From the NCBI RefSeq assembly GCF_014899185.1, contig NZ_CP045201.1, positions 728,501 through 792,500 of the forward strand: a stretch of DNA of 64,000 bases. The letters are read 5' to 3'. Every line of letters starts with the position of its first letter. Position 1 is the stretch's first letter. This DNA comes from Pseudooceanicola spongiae. Lineage in GTDB: Bacteria; Pseudomonadota; Alphaproteobacteria; Rhodobacterales; Rhodobacteraceae. The position numbers and the translations under genes were made by a program. The notes beneath the pieces were generated by a model. It was given only the letters and a program-made list of their open reading frames with translations, was not told the DNA's origin and searched no databases. Positions 18,891 through 27,956 of this stretch are shown in pieces.

Positions 18891-19508
18891 TCAGGTCGCG
18901 AAGCCGAAAGCCTTCAATCCATCAAGGACGAATTGCACCGACAACGCCGCGAGCAACATGCCCAGCAGCCGGGTCACGACGTTGATGCCGGTGCGCCCGA
19001 GGATGCTCTCCAACGGGCCGGCCATCAGGAACAGTGCGAAAACCACCGCGAGAACCAGCCCCGAAACGGCCAGAACCAAGGCCAGACCGCTCAGCCCCGG
19101 GTTTTGACCCGCCAGCAGGATCACGGTGGCGATGGCTCCGGGCCCTGCAATCAGCGGAATGGCGAGGGGAAAGACGGACGGGTCGGGGGCTTCGGCCTGA
19201 TCGCTCTGATCCTCACGCCGTTTGGCGCGGCGTTCAAACAGCATGTCGAGGGCCGTCAGAAACAGCAAGAGCCCGCCCGCTATCCGAAAAGCCGGCATCG
19301 AAATGCCAACGAATCCAAGCACCTGCTCGCCGAACAGCGTGAAGGCGGCGAGGATGCCGAAGGCGATGACACAGCAGCGCACGGCGATGACGCGGCGCTC
19401 TTGGCGGCTTTGCCCCTGTGTCAGGGCGATGAACAGCGGCATCATTCCGATCGGATCGATGATCACGAACAGGGTGACAAATGCGGTGATGAGGAAGGCT
19501 GTGTCCAT
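18891..19508 (-). CDS. MarC family integral membrane protein
   Basis: This 205-residue protein has six hydrophobic helices. The N-terminal FVTLFVIIDPIGMMPLFIALT and central PLAIPLIAGPGAIATVILLA are family signatures. It is a transporter-like protein of uncertain substrate; the original link to multiple antibiotic resistance is not supported. The start at 19508 (MDTAFLITAF) sits directly before the first helix. The same-strand gap to the ABC-F gene is 64 bp. Confidence 0.88.
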   Translation of the reverse strand: MDTAFLITAFVTLFVIIDPIGMMPLFIALTQGQSRQERRVIAVRCCVIAFGILAAFTLFGEQVLGFVGISMPAFRIAGGLLLFLTALDMLFERRAKRREDQSDQAEAPDPSVFPLAIPLIAGPGAIATVILLAGQNPGLSGLALVLAVSGLVLAVVFALFLMAGPLESILGRTGINVVTRLLGMLLAALSVQFVLDGLKAFGFAT

Positions 19509-19572
19509 GCGTCCTCTATGCCTTGGGGGCGGGCCTGTTGCCAAGCCCGCCGCGCTCATTCAGCAGCGGCCT

Positions 19573-21432
19573 TTAGTTGGCCTGTGCCTTGTCCAGCTTT
19601 TCCTGTGCCGCGATCCACATGGCCTCGGCCCGCTCTGTGGCTTCGCGCACCTCGGCGTACTTGCGGTTCCAGACAGCCAGTTCGCCGACTTTTTCCTGCT
19701 CGTACAGCGCCGGATCGGCGAGGCGGGAGGACAGCTTGTCGCCCATGTCGTTCAGCTTGGCCAGCCGCTCTTCGCATTTGCGCACGTCCGAGCGCAGGGC
19801 CATCAGAACCTCGCGCGTGGCGCGCTTGGGCTTTTCGGCAACCTTGGTCTTGTCCTTGCCACCATTGGGTTTTTCCGGCGTCAGCAGCATCTGGCGATAG
19901 GATTCCAGATCCCCCTCATAGGGGGTGACATGGCCGTCCTTGACCAGCCAGAGACGGTCCGCAACAAGGCTCAGCAGGTGCATGTCGTGGCTGACGAGGA
20001 TCACTGCGCCGCTATAGGCGGTCAGCGCCTCGACCAGCGCCTCGCGGCTCTCGATGTCGAGGTGGTTGGTCGGTTCATCGAGGATCAGCATATGCGGCGC
20101 ATCCAGCGTCGCCAGCAGCAGTGACAGCCGTGCCTTCTGCCCACCTGACAGGCGGCCCACTTCGGTCTCGGCCTGATCAGCGCCAAGGCCGAACCCTGCC
20201 AGACGTGCGCGCAGTTTCGCCTGCTGCTCGCCCGGACGGGCCGTCAGCAAGTGCTGCAGCGGTGTTTCGTTGACGACCAGCTCATCCACCTGGTGCTGCG
20301 CAAAGAAACCGATGCGCAACTTGTTGGAGCGGATCATCTTGCCGTCGATCAGCGCGAGACGGTCCGAGAGCATCTTCGACAGCGTCGATTTGCCCTCGCC
20401 GTTGCGCCCCAGCAGGGCGATGCGGTCGTCCTGATCGATGCGCAGGTTCATGCCGCGCAGAATGACGGTCTCGCCATAGCCGGTAGACGCCGCCTCGACC
20501 GAGATGATCGGCGGCGACAGTTCTTCGGGCTCGGGGAAGGTGAAAACCGTGCGTGCCTCATCCTCGGGCGCGGTAATTTTCTCCATCTTTTCCAGCATCT
20601 TGACGCGCGACTGGGCCTGCTTGGCTTTGCTCGCCTTGGCTTTGAAGCGGTCGACAAAGGCTTGCAGATGCTCGCGTTTCGCGTCCTGCTTCTTGGCAGC
20701 GGCGGCCAGCAGAGCGCGCTTTTCCGCCCGCTGACGCACGAACTGGTCGTAGGGCCCGGCGTAGAGCGTCAGCTTCTTCGCATCCAGATGCATGATGTGG
20801 TTCACGGCGCGGTTCAGCAGGCCGCGATCGTGCGAAATGATCAGCACGGTGTGCGGATAGCGCACCAGATAGCTCTCCAGCCAGAGCGCGCCTTCCAGAT
20901 CGAGGTAGTTGGTCGGCTCGTCGAGCAGCAGGATGTCGGGCTCGGCAAACAGCACGGCCGCAAGCGCCACTCGCATCCGCCAACCGCCCGAAAAGGCGGA
21001 GCAGGGCTGCTGCTGTTCCTCATAGGTGAACCCGAGCCCCTTGAGGATCGAGCTCGCCCGCGCCTCCGCAGACCAGGCATCGATATCGGCCAGACGGGTC
21101 TGGATCTCGGCTATCCTGTTGGGATCACGGGCTGTCTCAGCCTCCTCCAGTAGTGATGCGCGCTCGGTATCGGCGGCCAGAACGGTGTTCAGCAGGCTGA
21201 CCTCGTTGCCGGGCACTTCTTGCGCAACGCCGCCAATGCGCGCGCCTGCGGGCAGCGTGACCTCGCCGTTATCAAGCGGCATTTCGCCCCTGATCAGCTT
21301 GAACAGGGTCGATTTGCCGGCGCCATTGCGACCGACGATACCGACCTTGTGGCCTTCGGGAATGGTGGCAGAAGCCTCAACGATGAGAGGGCGGCCAGCG
21401 ACGGAGTAGGTGATGTTCTGGATGCGTAACAT
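19573..21432 (-). CDS. ABC-F family ATPase
   Basis: This 619-residue soluble protein has two ABC cassettes: the first with GRNGAGKSTL, FSGGWRMR and LLLDEPTNYLD, the second with GRNGEGKSTL, LSGGQKARLSL and LILDEPTNHLD. The linker is lysine/alanine rich (RFKAKASKAKQAQSRVKMLE), as in ribosome-associated ABC-F proteins. No transmembrane domains occur. It is likely a translation factor of the Uup/YheS type rather than a transporter. The C-terminal region is charged and coiled-coil-like. The start at 21432 is the first methionine matching the family. Confidence 0.9.
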   Translation of the reverse strand: MLRIQNITYSVAGRPLIVEASATIPEGHKVGIVGRNGAGKSTLFKLIRGEMPLDNGEVTLPAGARIGGVAQEVPGNEVSLLNTVLAADTERASLLEEAETARDPNRIAEIQTRLADIDAWSAEARASSILKGLGFTYEEQQQPCSAFSGGWRMRVALAAVLFAEPDILLLDEPTNYLDLEGALWLESYLVRYPHTVLIISHDRGLLNRAVNHIMHLDAKKLTLYAGPYDQFVRQRAEKRALLAAAAKKQDAKREHLQAFVDRFKAKASKAKQAQSRVKMLEKMEKITAPEDEARTVFTFPEPEELSPPIISVEAASTGYGETVILRGMNLRIDQDDRIALLGRNGEGKSTLSKMLSDRLALIDGKMIRSNKLRIGFFAQHQVDELVVNETPLQHLLTARPGEQQAKLRARLAGFGLGADQAETEVGRLSGGQKARLSLLLATLDAPHMLILDEPTNHLDIESREALVEALTAYSGAVILVSHDMHLLSLVADRLWLVKDGHVTPYEGDLESYRQMLLTPEKPNGGKDKTKVAEKPKRATREVLMALRSDVRKCEERLAKLNDMGDKLSSRLADPALYEQEKVGELAVWNRKYAEVREATERAEAMWIAAQEKLDKAQAN

Positions 21433-21565
21433 GCACGCTCTCTGCCCGAAGCTGAGGGGGGCGTCAATCGGGCGTTCGCGTGACGGCCACCGGCCCGCAC
21501 GCCGCGCCGCTCGAATCCCTGCGCCAAGCTTGGTTAACAAGGTCAGATGCCCGAAATTGTGACGT

Positions 21566-21604
21566 CGGTATCGCGTCGGTATCGGGGCGGTATGTAAACG
21601 GTGC
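21566..21604 (+). repeat. Dispersed 11-bp-periodic repeat, copy 2
   Basis: CGGTAT starts at 21566, 21577 and 21588 and CGGTGC at 21599, at exact 11-bp intervals. The order of units is the same as at 33336 and, on the other strand, at 4266. This copy is not next to a stop codon. Confidence 0.75.
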
Positions 21605-21690
21605 CAGATCCTACCCGACGCGACATCTTAACGGCCCCGCACCTGATCTCAACGCCGCCGCCCCTGGCGCGCGACCCTCCCCGTCATCTT

Positions 21691-21737
21691 GCCGGAAATA
21701 CTTCGGGGGAGCCGCAGGCGGGGGCAGCGCCCCCTGC
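21691..21737. repeat. GC-rich palindromic intergenic element
   Basis: GCCGGAAATACTTCGGGGGA is followed by a nested inverted repeat: GCAGG (21714-21718) with CCTGC (21733-21737), and GGGGGC (21720-21725) with GCCCCC (21729-21734). I recall very similar intergenic sequences being repeated in other Rhodobacteraceae genomes. Only one copy was seen here. Confidence 0.5.
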
Positions 21738-21870
21738 ACCAAAAGCCACCCCGCACCAGCGCCTCCCCCACATCCCGGCTTTTCAAGCGGTGCGCCCCAT
21801 GCTAGGCGGGCGCGGATAATTCTGCTGCCCCGGACCCTCGGTGCGGCCCACGATAGAGAGAGATTTGACC

Positions 21871-22293
21871 ATGGCCCTCGAACGCACCCTTTCGATCATC
21901 AAGCCCGACGCCACCCGCCGCAACCTGACCGGCAAGATCGCCGCCAAGTTCGAAGATGCCGGCCTGCGCATCGTCGCGTCCAAGCGCATCCAGATGACCC
22001 CGGCACAGGCTGGCGTCTTCTACGAAGTCCACAAAGAGCGCCCCTTCTACGGTGAGCTCTGCGAATTCATGGCCTCCGGCCCGGTTGTCGTTCAGGTTCT
22101 GGAAGGCGAAGGCGCCATCGCGAAAAACCGCGAAGTCATGGGCGCGACCAACCCCAAGGACGCAGCGCCCGGCACCGTGCGCGCCGATTTCGCCGAGTCG
22201 GTTGGTGAAAACTCCGTACACGGGTCGGATGCTGCCGATACCGCAGCGGCTGAAATCGCCTACTTCTTCTCGGGTCTCGAACTGGTCGGCTGA
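21871..22293 (+). CDS. ndk: Nucleoside diphosphate kinase
   Basis: This 140-residue enzyme transfers the gamma phosphate between nucleoside triphosphates and diphosphates. The N-terminal [18 protein letters not shown] and the motif [20 protein letters not shown] are typical. The active-site histidine lies in [11 protein letters not shown]. Its length is normal for the family. The start at 21871 follows an AGAGAGA stretch, and an upstream in-frame ATG at 21841 is not needed. A clean terminator follows. Confidence 0.96.
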   Translation: MALERTLSIIKPDATRRNLTGKIAAKFEDAGLRIVASKRIQMTPAQAGVFYEVHKERPFYGELCEFMASGPVVVQVLEGEGAIAKNREVMGATNPKDAAPGTVRADFAESVGENSVHGSDAADTAAAEIAYFFSGLELVG

Positions 22294-22322
22294 GCCGCTC
22301 ACGCCGATCTCTGAGACACGAC

Positions 22323-22351
22323 AAAGGCCACCCGCAAGGGTGGCCTTTTTT
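22323..22351 (+). terminator. Intrinsic terminator after ndk
   Basis: An 11-bp perfect stem (22323-22333 with 22338-22348) is closed by a GCAA tetraloop and followed by a T run ending at 22351. It is a textbook Rho-independent terminator. Confidence 0.92.
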
Positions 22352-22380
22352 GCATCTCGGTTCTGACTGGCGCTCTGGGG

Positions 22381-22857
22381 TCAGGCCAGAGGCGGGGTGC
22401 GCTTTATCTCACGGGCGATCTCGCGCTCGATTTCCTTGCGGATCAGCGCGACGTTGCGCAGGTTGCTCTTCCAGCCGACGTCGAAGACATCGCCCAGCAG
22501 GGGCACAGAGCCCAGCAGCCAATCCGCGCTGGTGTTGAACACCATCTGGCTCAGGGCGCGTTTGCGCAGCCCCATGCGCCAGCCTTCGATCATGATCCAG
22601 ACCGCGGGCAGCAGCATCACCGTGTCGCCAATCGCAGGCACAAGTCCAACGATGGAATCCACCCCGAAGCGGACCGGCGTGCCCGGCAGGCGCAGCGCAC
22701 TGTCGAGCGTGCGGGCAAGACGCTCCAACCGCTCAAGCCGCTTCAGGCGGGCATGACGCTCGCTCAGCCCGGGGGGGGGCGCGTCGGCGCGCGGCTGGGG
22801 CGCTGAGGTGATGACGCCGGTCATCGCAGTTTCGCGTGCCGGGACGCTGGCGACCAT
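22381..22857 (-). CDS. DUF4112 domain-containing protein
   Basis: This 158-residue protein contains LDSALRLPGTPVRFGVDSIV, GLVPAIGDTVMLLPAVWIM and LLGSVPLLGDVFDVGWKSNL, the repeated GDxxD/W pattern of DUF4112. Its hydrophobic centre suggests membrane association. The function is unknown. The start may be 22857 or the in-frame ATG at 22824. It is 4 bp from the Pmp3-like gene upstream, so the two are probably co-transcribed. Confidence 0.8.
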   Translation of the reverse strand: MVASVPARETAMTGVITSAPQPRADAPPPGLSERHARLKRLERLERLARTLDSALRLPGTPVRFGVDSIVGLVPAIGDTVMLLPAVWIMIEGWRMGLRKRALSQMVFNTSADWLLGSVPLLGDVFDVGWKSNLRNVALIRKEIEREIAREIKRTPPLA

Positions 22858-22861
22858 GCTG

Positions 22862-23047
22862 TCAGTCCCGCAGGATGATATAGAGGGCGTGGATGATGCC
22901 CGGGATATAGCCGAACAGGGTCAGGATCAGGTTGATCCAGAAATGCTTGCCAAAGCCGACTTGCAGCAGCACCCCGACGGGGGGCAGGAAGATGGCGATG
23001 ATGACGCGGAGCAGGTCGGCGCCGATCGGGTCACGGGTACGTTCCAT
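22862..23047 (-). CDS. YqaE/Pmp3 family small membrane protein
   Basis: This 61-residue protein has two hydrophobic helices (LLRVIIAIFLPPVGVLLQVG and FWINLILTLFGYIPGIIHAL) with the IFLPPVGV and GYIPGIIHA motifs of the Pmp3/UPF0057 family. Members are stress-related proteolipids of uncertain role that affect membrane potential in yeast. It is followed closely by the DUF4112 gene. Confidence 0.88.
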   Translation of the reverse strand: MERTRDPIGADLLRVIIAIFLPPVGVLLQVGFGKHFWINLILTLFGYIPGIIHALYIILRD

Positions 23048-23125
23048 TGTGGGTCGTCCTTTCCGTTTTCAGTTACAACCTTAACGGAGAAGCCTCGGGG
23101 ATTGTTCCCTGTCACTGTCGGGCAA

Positions 23126-23500
23126 TCAGGTGCGCGGTGCCGTTCCCTGCGCCATGCCCTGACGGACCCCGATCTGATCGAGGAAGGCTGCAAGCTCCTG
23201 CGGCAGCCCGGCTGACGTGCGGGCGAGGGTCTGATGTCGGGCCTGCGCACAGAGCGCATCAAAGCGCAGGCGGAGGGCGGATTTCTCGGCCGTGCTGCAA
23301 TCGTTCCAGGGGCGTCCCTGCAGACCCAGAACAAGGGCGTAATAGCCAATGAAATGCGGTCGCATCCCTGTCAGCATGGCCCGCAGATAGGCCGCATCCG
23401 CGCCGATCTCGCGCAGATCTTCCGCCGAGGTGATTCCGGCGCGGGTGAAGGTTTCCTCGGTCTTGGGGCCGAGGTTGCGGATGCTGCGAATGGCGCTCAT
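23126..23500 (-). CDS. TfoX C-terminal domain-containing protein
   Basis: The protein has 124 residues. Its N-terminal half, beginning MSAIRSIRNLGPKTEETFTR and running through AGITSAEDLREIGADAAYLR, matches the TfoX C-terminal domain, a helix-hairpin-helix-like fold. The TfoX N-terminal domain is absent. A DNA-related role is only inferred. The start at 23500 is the family-like one; the open frame continues upstream without similarity, across the intergenic region and into the divergent MFS gene. Confidence 0.78.
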   Translation of the reverse strand: MSAIRSIRNLGPKTEETFTRAGITSAEDLREIGADAAYLRAMLTGMRPHFIGYYALVLGLQGRPWNDCSTAEKSALRLRFDALCAQARHQTLARTSAGLPQELAAFLDQIGVRQGMAQGTAPRT

Positions 23501-23705
23501 GGGGCCTAAGCTGGCCGCTGGCGCGGGCAGGGTCAAGCCTCTCTGTGCCCGGATCTGTGCTTTGCGGAACGCGGGCAGCGCTTGATGCGGGGCGCGGGGC
23601 GAAGGTAGATTACATTTTGCCGGCAGGGCGTTTAAAGCCCGTCTCGGGGCGTCCCTCCTCAGGACCGGGCCGCCCTTATCCGCAACAGAACCAGCAGGGA
23701 TCACA

Positions 23706-25148
23706 ATGACTGATTTGGACCAGGCTATGCCTTCGGGGCGCAAGCGTCTGCGGTTTCTGGAGCGGGGCACGCCGAGGCTGCTGGCGGCGGCGATGCTGGC
23801 GCTGTTCGTGGCCGCGCTGGATCAGACGATTGTCGGGCCGGTGCTGGCGGATATTCTGGCCGAGTTCGGCGGTGGCGCCTTGCTGGCCTGGGTGGCCACG
23901 GGCTTTCTGATGGCGGCGATGGTGGCCGCGCCACTTTACGGAGCGATTGCCGATATCCGGGGCCGCCGCTTTGCGCTGGTGCTGGCGAACGGGCTGTTTC
24001 TGGGCGGTTCGGTGCTGTGTGCCATTGCGCCCTCGCTGGAGTTTCTGGTCGCAGCGCGGCTGTTGCAGGGCTGTGGTGCAGGGGGCCTCGTGTCGATCCC
24101 GTTTGTCATCGTGGCCGACCGGGTGCCGATGGCGCGGCGGGCGGTGTTCAGCGCCTTCATCTCGGCCATCTATGCGGCTGCCGGTCTGATCGGCCCGCTG
24201 GCGGGGGGCGCGCTGGCGCAATACCTCAGCTGGCGGTTCGTGTTCTGGATCAACCTGTTGCCCTGCCTCGTGGTGTTCTGGGGCGTGCTGACGGCGCTGG
24301 CGCCAAGTGCGGCGCTGAAGGGGCGGCGTGTGGACTGGCTGGGCGCGCTTGTGCTGTTGGCTGCGACCTTGCCGCTGCTGCTGATCTTTGGCGCGGCGGA
24401 GGGCGAGGCCTCGGCGCAGCTGCTGCCGGTCTGGGCGCTGGTCGCGATCAGCGCTGTGTTCTGGATTGGATTCGCCCTGCGCATGACGCGGGCGCGTGAT
24501 CCGCTGATCCCGCTGTCCGTGTTCACCAACCGCTCGATCGTGCTGGCCTCGCTGGGGCTGGCGGCCTGTGTCGGTACCAACCTTGGCCTCGCGATCTATC
24601 TGCCGCTGTATTTCCAGAAGGTCTACGGGCTGAGCGCGGCGCAGGCGGGACTTGGCATTCTGGCGATGATCGGCGGCGGGCTGGTGGGCGCGTTCCTGAC
24701 GCCGCAGATCCTCAAGCGTCGCCCGGCCTACAAGCTGCTGGTGGTATGCGGCGCGGCGATGGCGGTGGTCTTTGCCGGTGCCGTGACGCTGGTGATGGCG
24801 ACCAGCCCGTCGCTGGCGCTGCTGATCCTGCCGACCACGGGCCTCGGCATGGGGGTGGGGATGCTGTTCCCGGTGTTCGCGCTGATCGTGCAGAACGCTG
24901 CCGCGCCGGGGCAGATGGGGGCCTCGATCGGGGTGCTGTCGTTCATGCGCTCAATGGGCGGGACGATGGGCGTCACGGTCGTCGGCATGATGGCGGTCGG
25001 ATCGGGGCTGGCGGCGGACACGCTGGAGGGCGCGCGCCTGCCGCTCTGGAGCTTTGGCGCGACGCTGACCGGGTTGATGATGCTTTGCCTGATCGCGATG
25101 CTGTTGCTGCCGAGCCGCCGGCTGGAGGGCTACGGCGGTCAGTCCTGA
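23706..25148 (+). CDS. MFS multidrug-type exporter, DHA2 family
   Basis: This 480-residue protein has about 14 hydrophobic helices. Signatures are ALFVAALDQTIVGPVLADI (motif D1), the loop motif GAIADIRGRRFALV and RLLQGCGAGGLVSIPFVIVA. The pattern is that of EmrB/MDR proton-driven exporters. No membrane-fusion partner gene is adjacent. Its 3' end overlaps the convergent phosphoribosyltransferase gene by 10 bp. The substrate is unknown. Confidence 0.88.
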   Translation: MTDLDQAMPSGRKRLRFLERGTPRLLAAAMLALFVAALDQTIVGPVLADILAEFGGGALLAWVATGFLMAAMVAAPLYGAIADIRGRRFALVLANGLFLGGSVLCAIAPSLEFLVAARLLQGCGAGGLVSIPFVIVADRVPMARRAVFSAFISAIYAAAGLIGPLAGGALAQYLSWRFVFWINLLPCLVVFWGVLTALAPSAALKGRRVDWLGALVLLAATLPLLLIFGAAEGEASAQLLPVWALVAISAVFWIGFALRMTRARDPLIPLSVFTNRSIVLASLGLAACVGTNLGLAIYLPLYFQKVYGLSAAQAGLGILAMIGGGLVGAFLTPQILKRRPAYKLLVVCGAAMAVVFAGAVTLVMATSPSLALLILPTTGLGMGVGMLFPVFALIVQNAAAPGQMGASIGVLSFMRSMGGTMGVTVVGMMAVGSGLAADTLEGARLPLWSFGATLTGLMMLCLIAMLLLPSRRLEGYGGQS

Positions 25149-25792
25149 GGCGCGTCCCAACCGCTGTCGGTCTTGCGCAGGATCGGGGTGGCGAAGGCGC
25201 CCTCGACCGGTAGCGCGCTGACCATGTCACGCCAAGCATCGCCTTGCAGCATGGCCGCGCCGATGACGGTGGGCGTGATCCCGGCCTTCTCCATCAGCGC
25301 CAGAACGGCGGCCATGGAAGTGCCGGTCGAGAGCACGTCGTCGATGATGGCGATGCGCCCCGCCAGCAGGGGTTTCATCCTCGGGTCCAGGTACAGACGC
25401 TTGCCCTGACCCGGCGAGGTGATCGAGGAGAGGGGGACCGAGAGATCCTCCTCATACCAGAACTTCTTCGAGGTGCCGAGCGGGACGAGGCGGGTATGCC
25501 CAAGGCGGCGGGCGACGGCCTCGGCCAGCGGCAGGCCGAGGGTCGGCACGGCGACGATGACATCGGGGGCATGGGCGCGCAGCTGGTCGGTCAGGCGGTC
25601 TGCGACGGCATCGAGCACGGCAAAGCTCGCCTGATTGAGGATCATTGAGGCGACGCCGCGCGTGCCACCCGCCAGAGTCCGGATCGGCAGCAGCAGCTGG
25701 TGCGCCCCGAGGGCGGTGGCATAGGTTTCCTGATCGGGCTGAACGCCGGGGGTCAGGTCTGAGTGCAGGTGCTGCCAGACATCGGTTCTCAT
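25139..25792 (-). CDS. Phosphoribosyltransferase of unknown specificity
   Basis: This 217-residue type I phosphoribosyltransferase has the PRPP-binding motif IAIIDDVLSTGTSM and the segment VIVAVPTLGLPLAEAVARRL, somewhat like adenine phosphoribosyltransferase. The specificity hood cannot be read with confidence. The start at 25792 (MRTDVWQHL) follows GGGAAAG; 25807 is possible. The open frame continues far upstream antisense to the M20 gene, which is not believable as coding. It is divergent from the M20 amidohydrolase at the edge of a purine-related island. Confidence 0.82.
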   Translation of the reverse strand: MRTDVWQHLHSDLTPGVQPDQETYATALGAHQLLLPIRTLAGGTRGVASMILNQASFAVLDAVADRLTDQLRAHAPDVIVAVPTLGLPLAEAVARRLGHTRLVPLGTSKKFWYEEDLSVPLSSITSPGQGKRLYLDPRMKPLLAGRIAIIDDVLSTGTSMAAVLALMEKAGITPTVIGAAMLQGDAWRDMVSALPVEGAFATPILRKTDSGWDAPQD

Positions 25793-25876
25793 CACGCGCT
25801 TTCCCATTTCTGCGGGCACGTGTATCTGCGTGCCAAAGCCAAACTTTGCCGCAGCACTACAGAAGGACCGCCGCCC

Positions 25877-27049
25877 ATGAAAGACACCAGCCTGATGGAC
25901 GCGGATGTTTTGCGCGATCTGACCGCGCTCCGCCGCGATCTGCATGCCCACCCTGAGCTGGGGTTCGAGGAAGAGCGGACCTCGGACATCGTGGCGCGCC
26001 GTTTGCAGGCGGCAGGGCTGGAGGTGACGCGCGGGCTGGGCGGGACGGGTGTTGTCGGCACGCTGCGCAAGGGCGATGGCAACCGCGCGATCCTGCTGCG
26101 CGCCGATATGGACGCGCTGGCGATGACGGAGGTGACGGGTCTCGACTATGCCTCGACCACGCCGGGTCGGATGCATGCCTGCGGCCACGACGGGCATACC
26201 ACGATGCTGCTGGGGGCGGCGGAGGCGATGGCGGGGCGGGACTTTTCCGGCACCGTGCACTTTGTCTTTCAGCCGGCCGAGGAGGGACGCGGTGGCGGTG
26301 CCAAGATGGTCGCGGATGGGTTTTTCGAGCAGTTTCCGGTGGATGCGGCCTATGGTCTGCACAATATGCCGGGGCTGGATCTGGGCGTTGTCGCGGCGGT
26401 GGAGGGGCCTCAACTGGCGAGCTCGGATCACTGGCACGCAACCTTTCGCGGGGTTGGCAGCCATGGCGCCAAGCCGCATCAGGGGCGCGACGCGGTGACG
26501 GCGATGGCGGTGTTTCTGGGGCAGGTGCACAGCATCGTCGCGCGCGAGGTCGATCCGCTGGAGCCTGCGGTGATCTCGGCCTGCGCCGTCGAGGCGGGGG
26601 ATTTCAACGCGCTGAACGTGATCCCCGAGGCGGTGCGCATCGGCGGCACCGCGCGGGCCTATTCGATGGGCGTGCGCGACCAGCTGGAAGAGGCGATCGG
26701 GCGCCATGCGAAGGGCGTCGCGGCGGGCTATGGGATCGAGGTCGACTATAGCTTCACCCGGCGCATTCCGCCGGTGGTCAATGACGCGGTGCCGGTCGGT
26801 GTGGCGCAGCGTGCGGTGGTGCAGGCCTTGGGCGAGGGGGCCTTGCGCACCGCGTTCCCGCCCTCGACCGCGGGGGATGACTTTGCCGAATTCGGCAGCC
26901 GTGTGCCGGGCGCCTATGTCTGGCTCGGCATGGGCGCGATGCGCGAGAACGGCGCGCATCACGCGACGAACTATGATTTCAACGACGATTGCATCCCGGC
27001 GGGGGTCGCCTGGTGGTGCGCGGTGGTCGAGGAAGAACTGGGCCTCTAG
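25877..27049 (+). CDS. M20 family amidohydrolase/aminoacylase
   Basis: This 390-residue zinc hydrolase is of the HipO/AmhX/IAA-amidohydrolase type. Metal-site regions include ADMDALAMTEVTG, RMHACGHDGHTTMLLGAA, FVFQPAEEGRGGGAKMV and the C-terminal GMGAMRENGAHHATNYDFND. Such enzymes cleave N-acyl amino acids or amides; the substrate here is unknown. AGAAGGA precedes the start at 25877. The stop codon overlaps that of the convergent nucleoside hydrolase gene by 3 bp. Confidence 0.9.
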   Translation: MKDTSLMDADVLRDLTALRRDLHAHPELGFEEERTSDIVARRLQAAGLEVTRGLGGTGVVGTLRKGDGNRAILLRADMDALAMTEVTGLDYASTTPGRMHACGHDGHTTMLLGAAEAMAGRDFSGTVHFVFQPAEEGRGGGAKMVADGFFEQFPVDAAYGLHNMPGLDLGVVAAVEGPQLASSDHWHATFRGVGSHGAKPHQGRDAVTAMAVFLGQVHSIVAREVDPLEPAVISACAVEAGDFNALNVIPEAVRIGGTARAYSMGVRDQLEEAIGRHAKGVAAGYGIEVDYSFTRRIPPVVNDAVPVGVAQRAVVQALGEGALRTAFPPSTAGDDFAEFGSRVPGAYVWLGMGAMRENGAHHATNYDFNDDCIPAGVAWWCAVVEEELGL

Positions 27050-27930
27050 CGGCTGAGGCCGAGGCGCAGCGCGTCGCGCAGCGCGTCCGCATCCAGCGAC
27101 ATGGCGACGCTGATCTCGTGCTTGCCAGGGATCAGTGCGCCGGTCGTGGGGTCGACGGCGAGGTCGTAGGTTTCCACTGTGAACAACGCAGGGTGCAGCG
27201 CGAGGAGCGGTACGCAGGGGTCATGCAGAGGGCGGCTCTCACGCCCCTTTGCGGCGTCGAAATAGGCGTCGATCAGGTCGGCGCAGGTGGTCGCGGCGCT
27301 GGTGTTGAGGGCGCGCAGGCTGGCGACGTACTCGGCATCGGCGCGGATCTGGCGCGTGGCGTCGAGGGGGATCAGCGTCAGCGGCAGACGGGCGCGCAGG
27401 ACACGGGCGGCGGCCTCTGGGTCGTGGGCGATGTTGAACTCGGCGCGGGTGCCGTGGACATTGCCCGGCTCAAAGATCGCGCCGCCCATGGCGATGACGC
27501 GGCGGATGCGCGACGCGGCTTCGGGCGCGTGATCCAGCAGCAGGGCGATATTGGTCAGGGGCGCGAGGCAGAGCAGGTCGATGGTGTTTGCGTCTTTGGC
27601 CATGAGGAGGGCGGCCATGGCCTCGACTGCGGGCACAGGGCTGGGCGGCGTTGCGGCATCGGGCAGGGTGACGCCGCCGAGGCCGTCTGTGCCGTGGATC
27701 GCAAGCTCGGGGTCCGGCGCGCGGGTCAGGGGCGTTGCGGCCCCGGCGTGGACAGGTGTCTCAACCCCCGCCAGCGTGGCGATGCGCCCGGCGTTGCGGG
27801 TGGTGACGTCGAGGCCGATGTTGCCCGCGACGGTGGTCATCAGGGCGACGTCGATGCCCGGATGACGCAGGGCGTAGAGGATCGCGATGGCGTCGTCGAT
27901 GCCGGGGTCCGTGTCGATGATGACGCGCAT
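27046..27930 (-). CDS. Inosine-uridine preferring-type nucleoside hydrolase
   Basis: This 294-residue N-ribohydrolase releases the base from ribonucleosides. It has the calcium-binding N-terminal motif IIDTDPGIDDAIAI, the VAGNIGLDVTTRNA segment and the C-terminal HDPCVPLLAL with a conserved Asp. No signal peptide is present, so it acts on imported or internal nucleosides. It follows the amidohydrolase by 26 bp and is the last gene of the transporter operon, which points to nucleoside-like substrates. Confidence 0.92.
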   Translation of the reverse strand: MRVIIDTDPGIDDAIAILYALRHPGIDVALMTTVAGNIGLDVTTRNAGRIATLAGVETPVHAGAATPLTRAPDPELAIHGTDGLGGVTLPDAATPPSPVPAVEAMAALLMAKDANTIDLLCLAPLTNIALLLDHAPEAASRIRRVIAMGGAIFEPGNVHGTRAEFNIAHDPEAAARVLRARLPLTLIPLDATRQIRADAEYVASLRALNTSAATTCADLIDAYFDAAKGRESRPLHDPCVPLLALHPALFTVETYDLAVDPTTGALIPGKHEISVAMSLDADALRDALRLGLSR

Positions 27931-27956
27931 GGGGGTGGTCTTTCTTGGCAGAGGGA

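Larger units (their letters stand above)
21433..21870. other. 438-bp divergent intergenic region between the ABC-F gene and ndk
   Basis: No credible gene is seen. The region holds a copy of the 11-bp-periodic repeat (21566-21604) and a GC-rich palindromic element (21691-21737). Promoters for both flanking genes must lie here, but no convincing -35/-10 pair was found. Confidence 0.6.

Noticed and set aside
25793..26962. N-terminal extension of the phosphoribosyltransferase frame
   Set aside because: It runs antisense through the M20 gene and has no similarity to the family; the start at 25792 has a ribosome binding site.
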